DNA of 64,000 nt from assembly GCF_002846335.1 (NCBI RefSeq), contig NZ_PJMQ01000001.1, positions 372,001 to 436,000 on the forward strand, in the 5' to 3' direction. Positions 7,731-15,885 of the stretch are shown one piece after another. The DNA is from Janthinobacterium sp. 61 (GTDB taxonomy: Bacteria > Pseudomonadota > Gammaproteobacteria > Burkholderiales > Burkholderiaceae_D). Below the pieces are notes generated by a model that searched no databases, had not been told where the DNA came from, and was given only the letters and a program-made list of their open reading frames with translations. A program made the position numbers and the translations under genes. Positions within the stretch are counted from its first letter, which is position 1. Each line of letters opens with the position of its first letter.

Positions 7731-9383
7731 ATGCGACTCAATCTTCCCGTCAGCGATACCGAGATCAATCTGAGCGATACCGAGACCATCGTCTCGACTA
7801 CCGACTTGCAAGGCAATATCACGTATGCGAACCCGTACTTCATCGCCGTCAGCGGTTACAGTGGGGAAGAGTTGATAGGCGCGCCGCAAAACATTCTGCG
7901 CCATCCGGACATGCCGGTCGAAGCGTTTGCCGATTTCTGGGCCACCATCCGCTCAGGGCGTTCGTGGAGCGGCATGGTCAAGAACCGCTGCAAGAATGGC
8001 GATTACTACTGGGTGCTGGCGAACGTGACGCCGGTGGTCGAGGATGGCGTGGCTGTCGGCTACATGTCCGTGCGCACCAAACCGACGCGCCAGCAGGTGG
8101 CGCAGGCATCCGCCCTGTACGCGCGCATCAAGGCGGGGCAGGCCGATGGCATCGTCATCAGCCAGGGCGCGGCGGTGCGCACGGGCTGGCTGGCCAAGGT
8201 GCTCAGCTTGCGCGACCTGGCGCTGGGCAAGCGCATTGGCTGGAACCTGGGTTTGCTGAGTTTGGTACTGCTGCTGCAGCTGGCGTGGACTGTGGGCGTG
8301 CTGCCGGCAAGCGCGGGCGGCTGGCTGACGGGCCTGTCCGCGGTGGCCTTGTGCGCGGCCCTGTATTTCTGGCATAGCTTGTACCGCGCCGTGCTGCAGC
8401 CCTTGCAGCAGGCGCGCCAGGCCTGCGACGTGATGGCAGGCGGCGACCTGACAGGCGAGTTCGACACCACGCGGCGCGACGAGATGGGGCAGCTGCTGCG
8501 CTCCTTGCGCCAGTTGCGCGTGAACTTGCACTCCATCGTCGGCGATGTGCGTGGCAATTTCCTGCGCATCAGCATGGCCAGCCAGGAAATTGCCGCCGGC
8601 AATATGGACTTGTCGGGTCGCACCGAAGCGCAGGCATCGGCCCTGGAGCAGACGGCATCGAGCATGGAGCAGCTGGCGGCCACGGTGCAGCAAAACAGCG
8701 GCAACGCCGTGCAAGCCAGCGACATGGCGGGCAAGGTGCATGGCCTGGCGGGGCGCGGCGGCGAGATCGTCGGCCAGGTGGTGAGCATGATGGCGGAAAT
8801 TAACGCATCTTCGAAGAAAATCGGCGACATTACGGGCATTATCGAAGGCATTGCCTTCCAGACCAATATCCTCGCCCTGAACGCGGCCGTGGAAGCGGCG
8901 CGCGCGGGCGACCAGGGACGTGGTTTTGCCGTCGTGGCGGGGGAGGTGCGCAGCCTGGCCCAGCGCAGTGCGTCGGCGGCCACGGAAATCAAGCAATTGA
9001 TCACGGCATCGCTGGCCCAGGTGCAGGCGGGCGCGAAGCTGGCGCAACAGGCGGGCGCCAGCAGCGCCGAGATGCTGGGCGCCGTGCAGGGCGTGCATGG
9101 CATCATGGAGGAGATCGCCTCGGCCTCGCGAGAACAGAGCCATGGTATCGGCCAGGTCAACATGGCCGTCACGCAGATGGACGAGGTGACGCAGCAGAAC
9201 GCGGCGCTGGTGGAGGAATCGGCGGCCGCCTCTGCGTCGCTGCAAGACCAGGCCTTGCAGCTGGAGCAAGCCATGGCCTTGTTCAAGCTGGAACGGCGGA
9301 GCCGGGGGCAGGCGGGCCCTGCCAAGCCCCTGCGCGCACCGGAGCGCCGCCGCGCTACAGCAGGCGCTCTGACAGCGCCTTGA
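7731..9383 (+). CDS. PAS-domain methyl-accepting chemotaxis protein (Aer-like)
   Basis: 550 aa. The ATG at 7731 is preferred over an in-frame GTG at 7725 because TGAGGA sits just upstream of it. Residues ~20-125 are a PAS domain (ITYANPYFIAVSGYSGEELIG, then NGDYYWVLANVTPV), as in the aerotaxis receptor Aer. Two hydrophobic segments about 170-220 form a membrane hairpin, followed by HAMP and an MA signalling domain with the conserved tip around GIAFQTNILALNAAVEAARA. There is no periplasmic sensor domain, so sensing is cytoplasmic, probably of redox state through bound FAD. It lacks the xWxxF tail for CheR/CheB tethering seen in the MCP at 41755. The last 29 bases overlap the convergent DUF2071 gene. 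Confidence 0.92.
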   Translation: MRLNLPVSDTEINLSDTETIVSTTDLQGNITYANPYFIAVSGYSGEELIGAPQNILRHPDMPVEAFADFWATIRSGRSWSGMVKNRCKNGDYYWVLANVTPVVEDGVAVGYMSVRTKPTRQQVAQASALYARIKAGQADGIVISQGAAVRTGWLAKVLSLRDLALGKRIGWNLGLLSLVLLLQLAWTVGVLPASAGGWLTGLSAVALCAALYFWHSLYRAVLQPLQQARQACDVMAGGDLTGEFDTTRRDEMGQLLRSLRQLRVNLHSIVGDVRGNFLRISMASQEIAAGNMDLSGRTEAQASALEQTASSMEQLAATVQQNSGNAVQASDMAGKVHGLAGRGGEIVGQVVSMMAEINASSKKIGDITGIIEGIAFQTNILALNAAVEAARAGDQGRGFAVVAGEVRSLAQRSASAATEIKQLITASLAQVQAGAKLAQQAGASSAEMLGAVQGVHGIMEEIASASREQSHGIGQVNMAVTQMDEVTQQNAALVEESAAASASLQDQALQLEQAMALFKLERRSRGQAGPAKPLRAPERRRATAGALTAP

Positions 9384-10203
9384 AGTCCACTTGCGGTACG
9401 AGAAAGGCAAATGGCTTGGATAGGGGCGGCAGCTGCCCCAGCATGCCGCAGTCGGCGCGCAAGGCCGTCAGCGCTTGCACTTGATCCACATCAACGGGCA
9501 GGTCGATTTCGCCGAAAACCAGCTTGCCGTTGCGCGGCACGTGCGCGATGGCCGCATCCTGGCAAGCCAGGAAGGCGACGGCATCGTGCCAGTTACCGAA
9601 CAGCGCTTGCCAGTCGGCATCAAGATCATGCTTCGCGGTGATGTCTGCCTGCACATCCAGCGCAGGGGCGCTGCCGGTCCCGCCTGCAATGCTGCAGTGC
9701 GCCTGCGTGGCGCTGACTTCCAGTGTCATGTTGTCGGCCAGGTGCGTCGGTAATATATCGCTGAACAGCCGCGTGCCCAGCGCATGTGGCAAGCCATCCA
9801 TGATGTTTTTCAAAAAAAACACGCAGGGCACGGCGGGCGCTCCCCGTGGCGTGTGGTCCAGATATAAACGCCAGTTGCTTTGCAGGGGCGATGGCAGCAG
9901 CCGGCGCAAGGGGCCTGGCAGGGCAGGGCCGAAATGTCCGTGGCGGTAGGTCAGCACGGTAAACGGCGTCTTGCCGTCGCGCTGCCACAAGGTCACGCCG
10001 GCGGGCAACAGCCGCTGCGCTGCCCGGGCGTCCACCAGCCAGCTCACGTAGACGACGTCGCGCACGTCGCTGTGCAGGGTAAGGAAAGGCAGGCGGGACA
10101 TGACAGCCTGGCGCACGTTGGCAAAGTGCGTGCAGTTGGCGAGCGCGGCAAACAGGCGTCCTGGCCAGCCCGCGCGCGGGTGACGGTAAGTATTGTCTTG
10201 CAA
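9355..10203 (-). CDS. DUF2071 family protein
   Basis: 282 aa. Segments such as DVVYVSWLVDARAAQRLLPAGVTLW and the following FTVLTYRHGHFGP resemble DUF2071/YqjF-type proteins, which are predicted to share the acetoacetate decarboxylase fold. No catalytic role is established for the family. No signal peptide is evident. Its 3' end overlaps the end of the chemoreceptor gene by 29 bases on the opposite strand. The start used is the first ATG of the frame; a later ATG (MSRLPFLTLHSDV) is a fair alternative because DUF2071 similarity begins there. Confidence 0.72.
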   Translation of the reverse strand: MQDNTYRHPRAGWPGRLFAALANCTHFANVRQAVMSRLPFLTLHSDVRDVVYVSWLVDARAAQRLLPAGVTLWQRDGKTPFTVLTYRHGHFGPALPGPLRRLLPSPLQSNWRLYLDHTPRGAPAVPCVFFLKNIMDGLPHALGTRLFSDILPTHLADNMTLEVSATQAHCSIAGGTGSAPALDVQADITAKHDLDADWQALFGNWHDAVAFLACQDAAIAHVPRNGKLVFGEIDLPVDVDQVQALTALRADCGMLGQLPPLSKPFAFLVPQVDFKALSERLL

Positions 10204-10266
10204 TGGGGAAGTCCTTCGGTTGCGGTGATGCAGGCGGACGGCGCCGCCTGCCGTAAACGCCAGGTG

Positions 10267-11049
10267 TTACTGCATGTGCCAGCCGTGGCTCACTACGATG
10301 GACTGGCCGCTCAGCGCCGTCGACGGGAAGGCTGCCAGGAAGACGGCCGTTTGCGCCACGTCCTGCGTGGTGGTGAATTCGCCGTCAATCGTGTCTTTCA
10401 GCATCACTTTCTTGATCACATCTTCTTCGCTGATGTTCAGCTGGGCCGCCTGTTCGGGGATTTGCTTGTCGACCAGCGGCGTGCGCACGAAGCCGGGGCA
10501 GATGACGTTGGCGCGGATGTGATCTTTTGCGCCTTCCTTGGCCACGACCTTGGCGAGGCCAAGCAAGCCGTGCTTGGCGGCAACGTAGGCGCTCTTGAAG
10601 GGCGACCCTTCGTGCGAATGCACGGAACCCATGTAGATGATGGCGCCGCCGCGGCCCGCCTTGATCATTTCGCGCATGCAGGCGCGCGTGGTAAGGAAAG
10701 CGCCGTCCAGGTGGATGGCCAGCATCTTTTTCCACTGATCGAACGGGTAGTCGACGACGGGGCTGATGATCTGGATGCCTGCGTTGCTGATCAGGACATC
10801 GATGCCGCCAAAGTGGGCCACGGCATCCGCCACGCCCTTGTCGACCTGTGCTTCGCTGGAGACATCCATGGCGACGGCAAACGCCTGGCCGCCCGACTGC
10901 CTGATTTCTTCGGCCGTCTTGCTGGCCGCTTCCAGGGCAAGGTCGGCGATGACCACCTTGGCGCCTTGTTTCGCGTATTCAATGGCCATTTCCTTGCCGA
11001 TACCACTGGCGGCGCCGGTAATCAGTGCGACTTTGTCTTTGAGTTGCAT
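10267..11049 (-). CDS. 3-hydroxybutyrate dehydrogenase (SDR family)
   Basis: 260 aa from the ATG at 11049, selected because AAAGGA lies 5 bases upstream and the protein then starts [12 protein letters not shown]. It is a classical short-chain dehydrogenase: the NAD-binding TGAASGIG is at about residues 10-17, NAG at about 90, and the active-site Ser...YxxxK appears as SVHSHEG...SAYVAAKHG. The [22 protein letters not shown] stretch and the C-terminal SHGWHMQ fit (R)-3-hydroxybutyrate dehydrogenases, which interconvert 3-hydroxybutyrate and acetoacetate in polyhydroxybutyrate turnover. The AraC/OruR-type gene upstream reads in the same direction and could regulate it. Exact substrate is inferred from family resemblance. 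Confidence 0.85.
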   Translation of the reverse strand: MQLKDKVALITGAASGIGKEMAIEYAKQGAKVVIADLALEAASKTAEEIRQSGGQAFAVAMDVSSEAQVDKGVADAVAHFGGIDVLISNAGIQIISPVVDYPFDQWKKMLAIHLDGAFLTTRACMREMIKAGRGGAIIYMGSVHSHEGSPFKSAYVAAKHGLLGLAKVVAKEGAKDHIRANVICPGFVRTPLVDKQIPEQAAQLNISEEDVIKKVMLKDTIDGEFTTTQDVAQTAVFLAAFPSTALSGQSIVVSHGWHMQ

Positions 11050-11140
11050 ATTAATCCTTTGCATTGCGGGTTGGAGTGATCGTGGAATTCAGACTATGCC
11101 AGTATAGCCAGAAAACGCGCCAGGCATGGCCCGCGCACGC

Positions 11141-12217
11141 CTACAAACCGGCTTGCCTTGCCTGCATTTCTTGCAGGCGCCAGGCGCCGGGATTGGTGCC
11201 CGACCAGGTGCGAAACGCGTGATTGAAGGCGCTTTGTTCCTGGTAGCCCAGCAGGAAGGCGATGTCGACCAGCGACAAATCCGGTGCGCGCAAATAATCG
11301 CGCGCCAGGCCGTAGCGGGTCTGGTCCAGCAGGGCCTGGAAGCTGGTGCCCGCGTCGGCCAGCTTGCGCTGCAGGGTGCGCGGCGTGACGGCCAGCGTGG
11401 CGGCAACGCTGGCCAGCCGCGCCGAACCCTGGCGCAAGCCGGCCACGATGGCCGCGTGTACCTGCGCCTCGATGGCGCCGCCGCTCTCTGCTGCGGCATG
11501 GCGCTGCGCCAGCAGTTGTTCCGCATGCTGGCACAGTACGGGGTACAGGCTGACGTCGGCGTTCGGCACGGGCCAGTCCAGCAATTGCGCGTCAAAGGTG
11601 GCCGTGTTGGCGCTGGCGCCAAAGGCGGGCAGGCTGCCCAGCACGCGCACGTATTCGTCGCGGTGCGCGGCGTGGCGCAGCAAGTCGCCGCCGCCATCAT
11701 GGGTAAACGCCAGTTGCGCCGGCGGCAACGGCATGCCCGCCAGCCAGTCGCCGCACACGCGTATGCCGGCAAAGACGCTGTCGACCAGGTGCCGGCTGGC
11801 GCCCGGATAGTGGCTGGTCCAGCGGTAATGCGCGAGAGCTCCATCGCGCTGCAGGGTCGAGCGGCCCAGGTCGTGCGCCAGACGTTCATAGCGTGCCGTC
11901 TGTTCCAGCGCCTGGCCCACGTTGCTGCAACTGAGTAAAATCAGGCCATACGCGCTGTAAGTGCCCATGCGCACCCGCTGGCCCACGTGCAGGCCGAAAT
12001 GCGCGTCGCCCGCCAGCTGCGCGCCCGCATCGAGCAGGCGCACGTAGTCGTGCGCGGCCAGACTGGCCGCTGTCGCTTCCAGGCTGTGCGGCGCCACGCC
12101 GGCCGCGCTTGCCAAGATGGTGGCAGTGATGCCGTGCGCGCCGGCCGCTTCGAGCAGCGGCTGCAGATAGGCGCCGGCGACCCGGCCTTCCGCGTCGCGG
12201 CTGTCAATGCCTGGCAT
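11141..12217 (-). CDS. AraC/OruR-type transcriptional regulator
   Basis: 358 aa from the ATG at 12217; a TTG 15 bases further upstream is also in frame and neither has a clear ribosome-binding site. The N-terminal ~200 residues resemble the arabinose-binding-like domain of OruR/ArgR-type regulators (MGTYSAYGLILLSCSNVGQALEQTARYERL). The C-terminal AraC HTH is plain: LASVAATLAVTPRTLQRKL, then LVDIAFLLGYQEQSAFNHAFRTWSGTNPGAWR. It is divergent from the FAD-oxidase operon and lies 91 bases upstream of the hydroxybutyrate dehydrogenase, so either may be its target. In related loci such regulators often control the divergent lipid or alcohol oxidation genes. Confidence 0.85.
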   Translation of the reverse strand: MPGIDSRDAEGRVAGAYLQPLLEAAGAHGITATILASAAGVAPHSLEATAASLAAHDYVRLLDAGAQLAGDAHFGLHVGQRVRMGTYSAYGLILLSCSNVGQALEQTARYERLAHDLGRSTLQRDGALAHYRWTSHYPGASRHLVDSVFAGIRVCGDWLAGMPLPPAQLAFTHDGGGDLLRHAAHRDEYVRVLGSLPAFGASANTATFDAQLLDWPVPNADVSLYPVLCQHAEQLLAQRHAAAESGGAIEAQVHAAIVAGLRQGSARLASVAATLAVTPRTLQRKLADAGTSFQALLDQTRYGLARDYLRAPDLSLVDIAFLLGYQEQSAFNHAFRTWSGTNPGAWRLQEMQARQAGL

Positions 12218-12356
12218 GATGGAACAATGCAATTGTCATGAAAAACCAATACCCTTCGTCTTAGGCGGCATATGCTATTGATCTAGCAAGAAAATCAGGC
12301 AAGGACAGTATACCAAGCCGCCGTGGCGCGCAACTGGCCAAACACAGGGGATGTCG

Positions 12357-13967
12357 ATGCAACGCTGGAATGGGTGGGGGGACGAGAGCGTCACGTATGC
12401 GCTGAGCGCGGAGGCACTGGCTTTTTTGGGCGAGCGCCTTGGGCCGGGCAGCGGCATGCTGGACGCCACAATGGACGACGTTTGCGCGCAAGTGCCCGCG
12501 TCGCGCCTGGCGCCGCATCCGCTGATCGATACCACGCCCGCCACGCGTGTGCGTCATGCGCTGGGCCAAAGCCTGCCCGACTGGTTTAAATTGCGCCACG
12601 GTCGCATCGGCGCCGTGCCCGATGGCGTGGCCTTTCCCGACAGCGCGCTGCAAGTGCGCCAGCTGCTCGAGTATGCGCGCCAGGCGTGCGTGGCCGTGAT
12701 ACCCCACGGTGGCGGCACCAGCGTGGCAGGGCACCTGACGGTGGCGGCGGGGCCGCGCCCCGTGCTGGCGCTGAGCCTCCGGCGTTTGTCTGCGCTGGGT
12801 CACCTGGACCGCGAAGCGCAGCTGGCCACGTTTGGCGCGGGCGTGTATGGCCCCGACCTGGAAGCGCAGCTGCGCGCGCACGGCTATACCCTGGGCCACT
12901 ATCCGCAGTCGTTCGAATACTCCACCCTGGGCGGCTGGATCGCCACGCGCTCGTCGGGCCAGCAATCGCTGCGCTATGGCCGCATCGAGCAGCTGTTCGC
13001 GGGCGGCGAGGTGGAAACGCCGTCCGGCACCATGAACATCCCCACGTTTCCCGCCTCGGCGGCCGGCATCGACCTGCGCGAAATGGTGCTTGGTTCCGAG
13101 GGGCGGCTGGGCATCCTGACGCAGGCCACCGTGCGCGTCTCGCCGCTGCCGCCCTACGAAGCATTCCATGCCGTGTTTTTCGCCGACTGGGGCAAGGCTC
13201 AGGCGGCCGTGCGGGCGCTGGCCCAGTCGCGCCTGCCCCTGTGCATGCTGCGCCTGTCGAACGCGCTCGAGACGAAAACCATGCTGACCCTGGCCGGGCA
13301 TGAAAGACTGGTGGGACTGCTGGAGCGCTACCTGTCCCTGCGCGGCTGCGCGGAAGAAAAATGCATGCTGATGGTGGGCGTCAGCGGAGATGCGAAACCG
13401 GCGCGCGCGGCCCTGCGCGGCGCCCTGGCGCTGGCGCGGCGGCACAACGGCGTGCACGTGGGACGCCACATGGGCGACAAGTGGAAGCAGGGGAGATTTC
13501 GCAACGTCTACCTGCGCAATGGCGCCTGGGAACACGGCTATGTCATCGATACGGTGGAAACGGCCGTTGACTGGCCCCGTGTCACGGCGATGATGGCGGC
13601 ACTGGAGCAGGCAGGCGCCAATGCGCTGGCGGCGCATGGCGAGCAGGTGCACGCATACACGCATCTGTCGCACGTGTACGCGCAGGGCGCCAGCGTCTAC
13701 ACCACGTATGTGTACCGGCTGGCGCATACGTATGAAGAAAACATGGCGCGCTGGCGTACCTTGAAAGACGCCGCCTGCGCCGCCATCGTGGCCAATGGCG
13801 GCACTATCAGCCACCAGCATGGCGTGGGCACGGACCACGCTCCGTGGCTGGCCGCCGAAAAGGGAGAATTGGGCATCGCTGCCATGCGCGCGCTGTTCCG
13901 TCAGGTCGACCCGCAGGGCATGATGAACCCCGGCAAACTGCTGCCTGAGGCGGGGAGCGGCTTGTGA
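12357..13967 (+). CDS. AGPS-like FAD-binding oxidase
   Basis: 536 aa. The ATG at 12357 is preferred to that at 12351 because AGGGG ends at 12350 and gives proper spacing. The protein opens with RWNGWGDES, typical of alkyldihydroxyacetonephosphate synthase (AGPS) relatives. A PCMH-type FAD domain follows: VIPHGGGTSVAGHL about residue 118, FEYSTLGGWIATRSSGQQSLRYG about 185, and GSEGRLGILTQATVRVSPLP about 245. The C-terminal substrate domain contains the AGPS-like SHQHGVGTDHAPWL; AGPS itself has three consecutive histidines there, here His-Gln-His. Cytoplasmic. It overlaps the next gene by 4 bases (GTGA), so the two are translationally coupled. Either an ether-lipid-related enzyme or a different oxidase of this fold. 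Confidence 0.85.
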   Translation: MQRWNGWGDESVTYALSAEALAFLGERLGPGSGMLDATMDDVCAQVPASRLAPHPLIDTTPATRVRHALGQSLPDWFKLRHGRIGAVPDGVAFPDSALQVRQLLEYARQACVAVIPHGGGTSVAGHLTVAAGPRPVLALSLRRLSALGHLDREAQLATFGAGVYGPDLEAQLRAHGYTLGHYPQSFEYSTLGGWIATRSSGQQSLRYGRIEQLFAGGEVETPSGTMNIPTFPASAAGIDLREMVLGSEGRLGILTQATVRVSPLPPYEAFHAVFFADWGKAQAAVRALAQSRLPLCMLRLSNALETKTMLTLAGHERLVGLLERYLSLRGCAEEKCMLMVGVSGDAKPARAALRGALALARRHNGVHVGRHMGDKWKQGRFRNVYLRNGAWEHGYVIDTVETAVDWPRVTAMMAALEQAGANALAAHGEQVHAYTHLSHVYAQGASVYTTYVYRLAHTYEENMARWRTLKDAACAAIVANGGTISHQHGVGTDHAPWLAAEKGELGIAAMRALFRQVDPQGMMNPGKLLPEAGSGL

Positions 13968-15532
13968 ACAGGGCGGATCTGCCTGGCCTCCTGGCGCGCG
14001 ACTGGGATGTGCTGATCGTCGGCGGCGGCATCACGGGCGCCGGCATCCTGCTGGAAGCATCGCGGCGCGGCCTGAAGGCGCTGCTGGTGGAGCAGCGCGA
14101 TTTCGCCTGGGGTACGTCGAGCCGCTCCTCGAAGCTGGTGCACGGCGGCTTGCGTTATTTGAAGCAGGGACAGTTCGCGCTGACGCGCGAATCGGTGCAT
14201 GAGCGGCAAGCCTTGCTGACGGATGCGGCGGGCCTGGTCGAGCCGCAGGGCTTTGCCTTTGGCGACTACGCCGGCAGAAAACCGGGGCGGCGCCAATTCA
14301 TGCTGGGCCTGGCCATTTATGACGTGATGGCGGGCCGGCGCGCGCGCCGCTATGTTAATGCCGTCGATTTTTCCATGCTGGCGCCGCACGTCCAGCGCGA
14401 AGGGCTGCAAGGCGGCATGCTGTACCAGGATGCCAAGACAGACGACGCGCGCCTGGTGCTGCGCGTGCTGCAGGAAGCGCGGCGCCATGGCGGCGTGGCC
14501 TTCAATTACCTGGGCGTGGAATCACTGCTGCGCGAGGGCGACAAGGTCGTCGGCGCCAGTTTGCACGATGCGCTCGACGGCGCGGTAGGCAGCGTGCGCG
14601 CGCGCCTGGTGATCAGCGCCACGGGTGCCTGGGCCGACGGCTTGCGCGGCCAGGTGGGAGAAAAGCCGAAGCTGCGGCCCCTGCGCGGCAGCCATCTGCT
14701 GCTGCCTGCCTGGCGCCTGCCGCTGGCGCAAGCCGTCAGCCTGATGCACCCGCAGGATGGCCGTCCCGTGTTTGCGTATCCATGGGAGGGCGTGACCCTG
14801 GTGGGCACCACCGATGTCGACCACGGCGCCAGCCTGGACCTGGAGCCTGCCATCACGCGCGGCGAACTCGATTATCTGATGACGGCGCTGCGCTGGCAGT
14901 TCCCGCAGCTGGCGCTGGGCGAAGACGATGTGCTGGCCACGTTTGCCGGTGTGCGGCCCGTCATCGACAGCGGCCAGCTTGACCCGTCGAAGGAAGCGCG
15001 CGAACATGCGCTATGGCTGGAAAACGGCTTGCTGACGGTGGCCGGCGGCAAGCTGACGACGTTTCGCGTGATCGCCCTTGACGCGCTGCGCCGCGCCGCG
15101 CCGCTGCTGCCGGGTTGGCAGGCGGATTTGAAGCCCTTGCCTATTTTTGACGCCACGCCGCCCCTGTCGGGCAAGGCCTTGCTGCTCGATGGCGAACAGC
15201 GCGCGCGCCTGCTGGGCCGTCATGGCGCGGCCGCGCAAGCCCTGTGCGATGCGGCGCACGACGGCGAACTGGAGCAGATTCCCGGCACGCAGACCCTGTG
15301 GGCGCAGCTGCGCTGGGGCGCGCGCAACGAGGACGTGCAGCACCTGGACGACCTGTTGTTGCGGCGCACGCGCCTCGGTTTGCAGCTGGCCGGCGGCGCG
15401 CTTGCTATCATGCCGCGCCTGCGTGCCATCTGCCAGCGTGAACTGGGCTGGGACGATGCGTGCTGGGAGGCGGAACAGGCGCGCTACCTGGCACTGTGGC
15501 GCAGTCATTACAGCGTGCCGCAAGGCAACTGA
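13964..15532 (+). CDS. Glycerol-3-phosphate dehydrogenase/oxidase (GlpD family)
   Basis: 522 aa, starting at a GTG that overlaps the previous stop. The N-terminal FAD-binding motif is VLIVGGGITGAGI (about residues 15-27), followed by the GlpD hallmark GTSSRSSKLVHGGLRYL (about 47-63). The C-terminal part has TVAGGKLTTFR and a DAO_C-type domain. Family members oxidise sn-glycerol 3-phosphate to dihydroxyacetone phosphate and pass electrons to quinone at the inner membrane. Because it is coupled to an AGPS-like oxidase and followed by an FGGY kinase rather than by glpF/glpK, its substrate may be a glycerol derivative instead of ordinary glycerol phosphate. It is therefore not given the symbol glpD. 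Confidence 0.9.
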   Translation: MNRADLPGLLARDWDVLIVGGGITGAGILLEASRRGLKALLVEQRDFAWGTSSRSSKLVHGGLRYLKQGQFALTRESVHERQALLTDAAGLVEPQGFAFGDYAGRKPGRRQFMLGLAIYDVMAGRRARRYVNAVDFSMLAPHVQREGLQGGMLYQDAKTDDARLVLRVLQEARRHGGVAFNYLGVESLLREGDKVVGASLHDALDGAVGSVRARLVISATGAWADGLRGQVGEKPKLRPLRGSHLLLPAWRLPLAQAVSLMHPQDGRPVFAYPWEGVTLVGTTDVDHGASLDLEPAITRGELDYLMTALRWQFPQLALGEDDVLATFAGVRPVIDSGQLDPSKEAREHALWLENGLLTVAGGKLTTFRVIALDALRRAAPLLPGWQADLKPLPIFDATPPLSGKALLLDGEQRARLLGRHGAAAQALCDAAHDGELEQIPGTQTLWAQLRWGARNEDVQHLDDLLLRRTRLGLQLAGGALAIMPRLRAICQRELGWDDACWEAEQARYLALWRSHYSVPQGN

Positions 15533-15565
15533 AGCAAAGATAAAAATATAAAAGAGGAGAGCATC

Positions 15566-15883
15566 ATCGAGACCATCCTGTTTGGCCAGCCCCTGGTGCT
15601 GGGCGAGGCCCGCATCACCTATGACAGCCTGTCGCTGCTGGACCTGCGCCAGCCCGTGGATGTCCTCGTCGACGATCTGGGGGAAGACCTGCTGCAAATC
15701 ACGTGCGCGAATGGCGACATCGTCGACGTAGGCTGGTATCCGGCCTGGAGCGAACAGGGACGCTTGCGCGTGGTGGCCGTGCGCGGGCAGGACTGGGAAG
15801 CGCCCGTGTTCAGCGCGCAGCCGGAAAAAGATCCGCAGGCGCTGCTGCAGGCGCTGCGCTCCGCGCTGGCCAGCGTGGCATAA
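15566..15883 (+). CDS. 105-aa protein of unknown function, apparent ATC start
   Basis: The frame is open from just after the glpD-type stop at 15530-15532. It contains no ATG at all. GAGGAG at 15554-15559 lies 6 bases before an ATC at 15566, which would give (M)ETILFGQPLVLGEARITYDS; the only other candidate is a GTG at 15596 without a ribosome-binding site. The acidic protein ends in an Ala/Leu-rich helix (DPQALLQALRSALASVA) and has no family I recognise. It ends 2 bases before the FGGY kinase start, so it is an operon member. Rare ATC initiation, or an ATG-to-ATC change in this strain or assembly, are the two explanations. Confidence 0.65.
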   Translation: METILFGQPLVLGEARITYDSLSLLDLRQPVDVLVDDLGEDLLQITCANGDIVDVGWYPAWSEQGRLRVVAVRGQDWEAPVFSAQPEKDPQALLQALRSALASVA

Positions 15884-15885
15884 CC

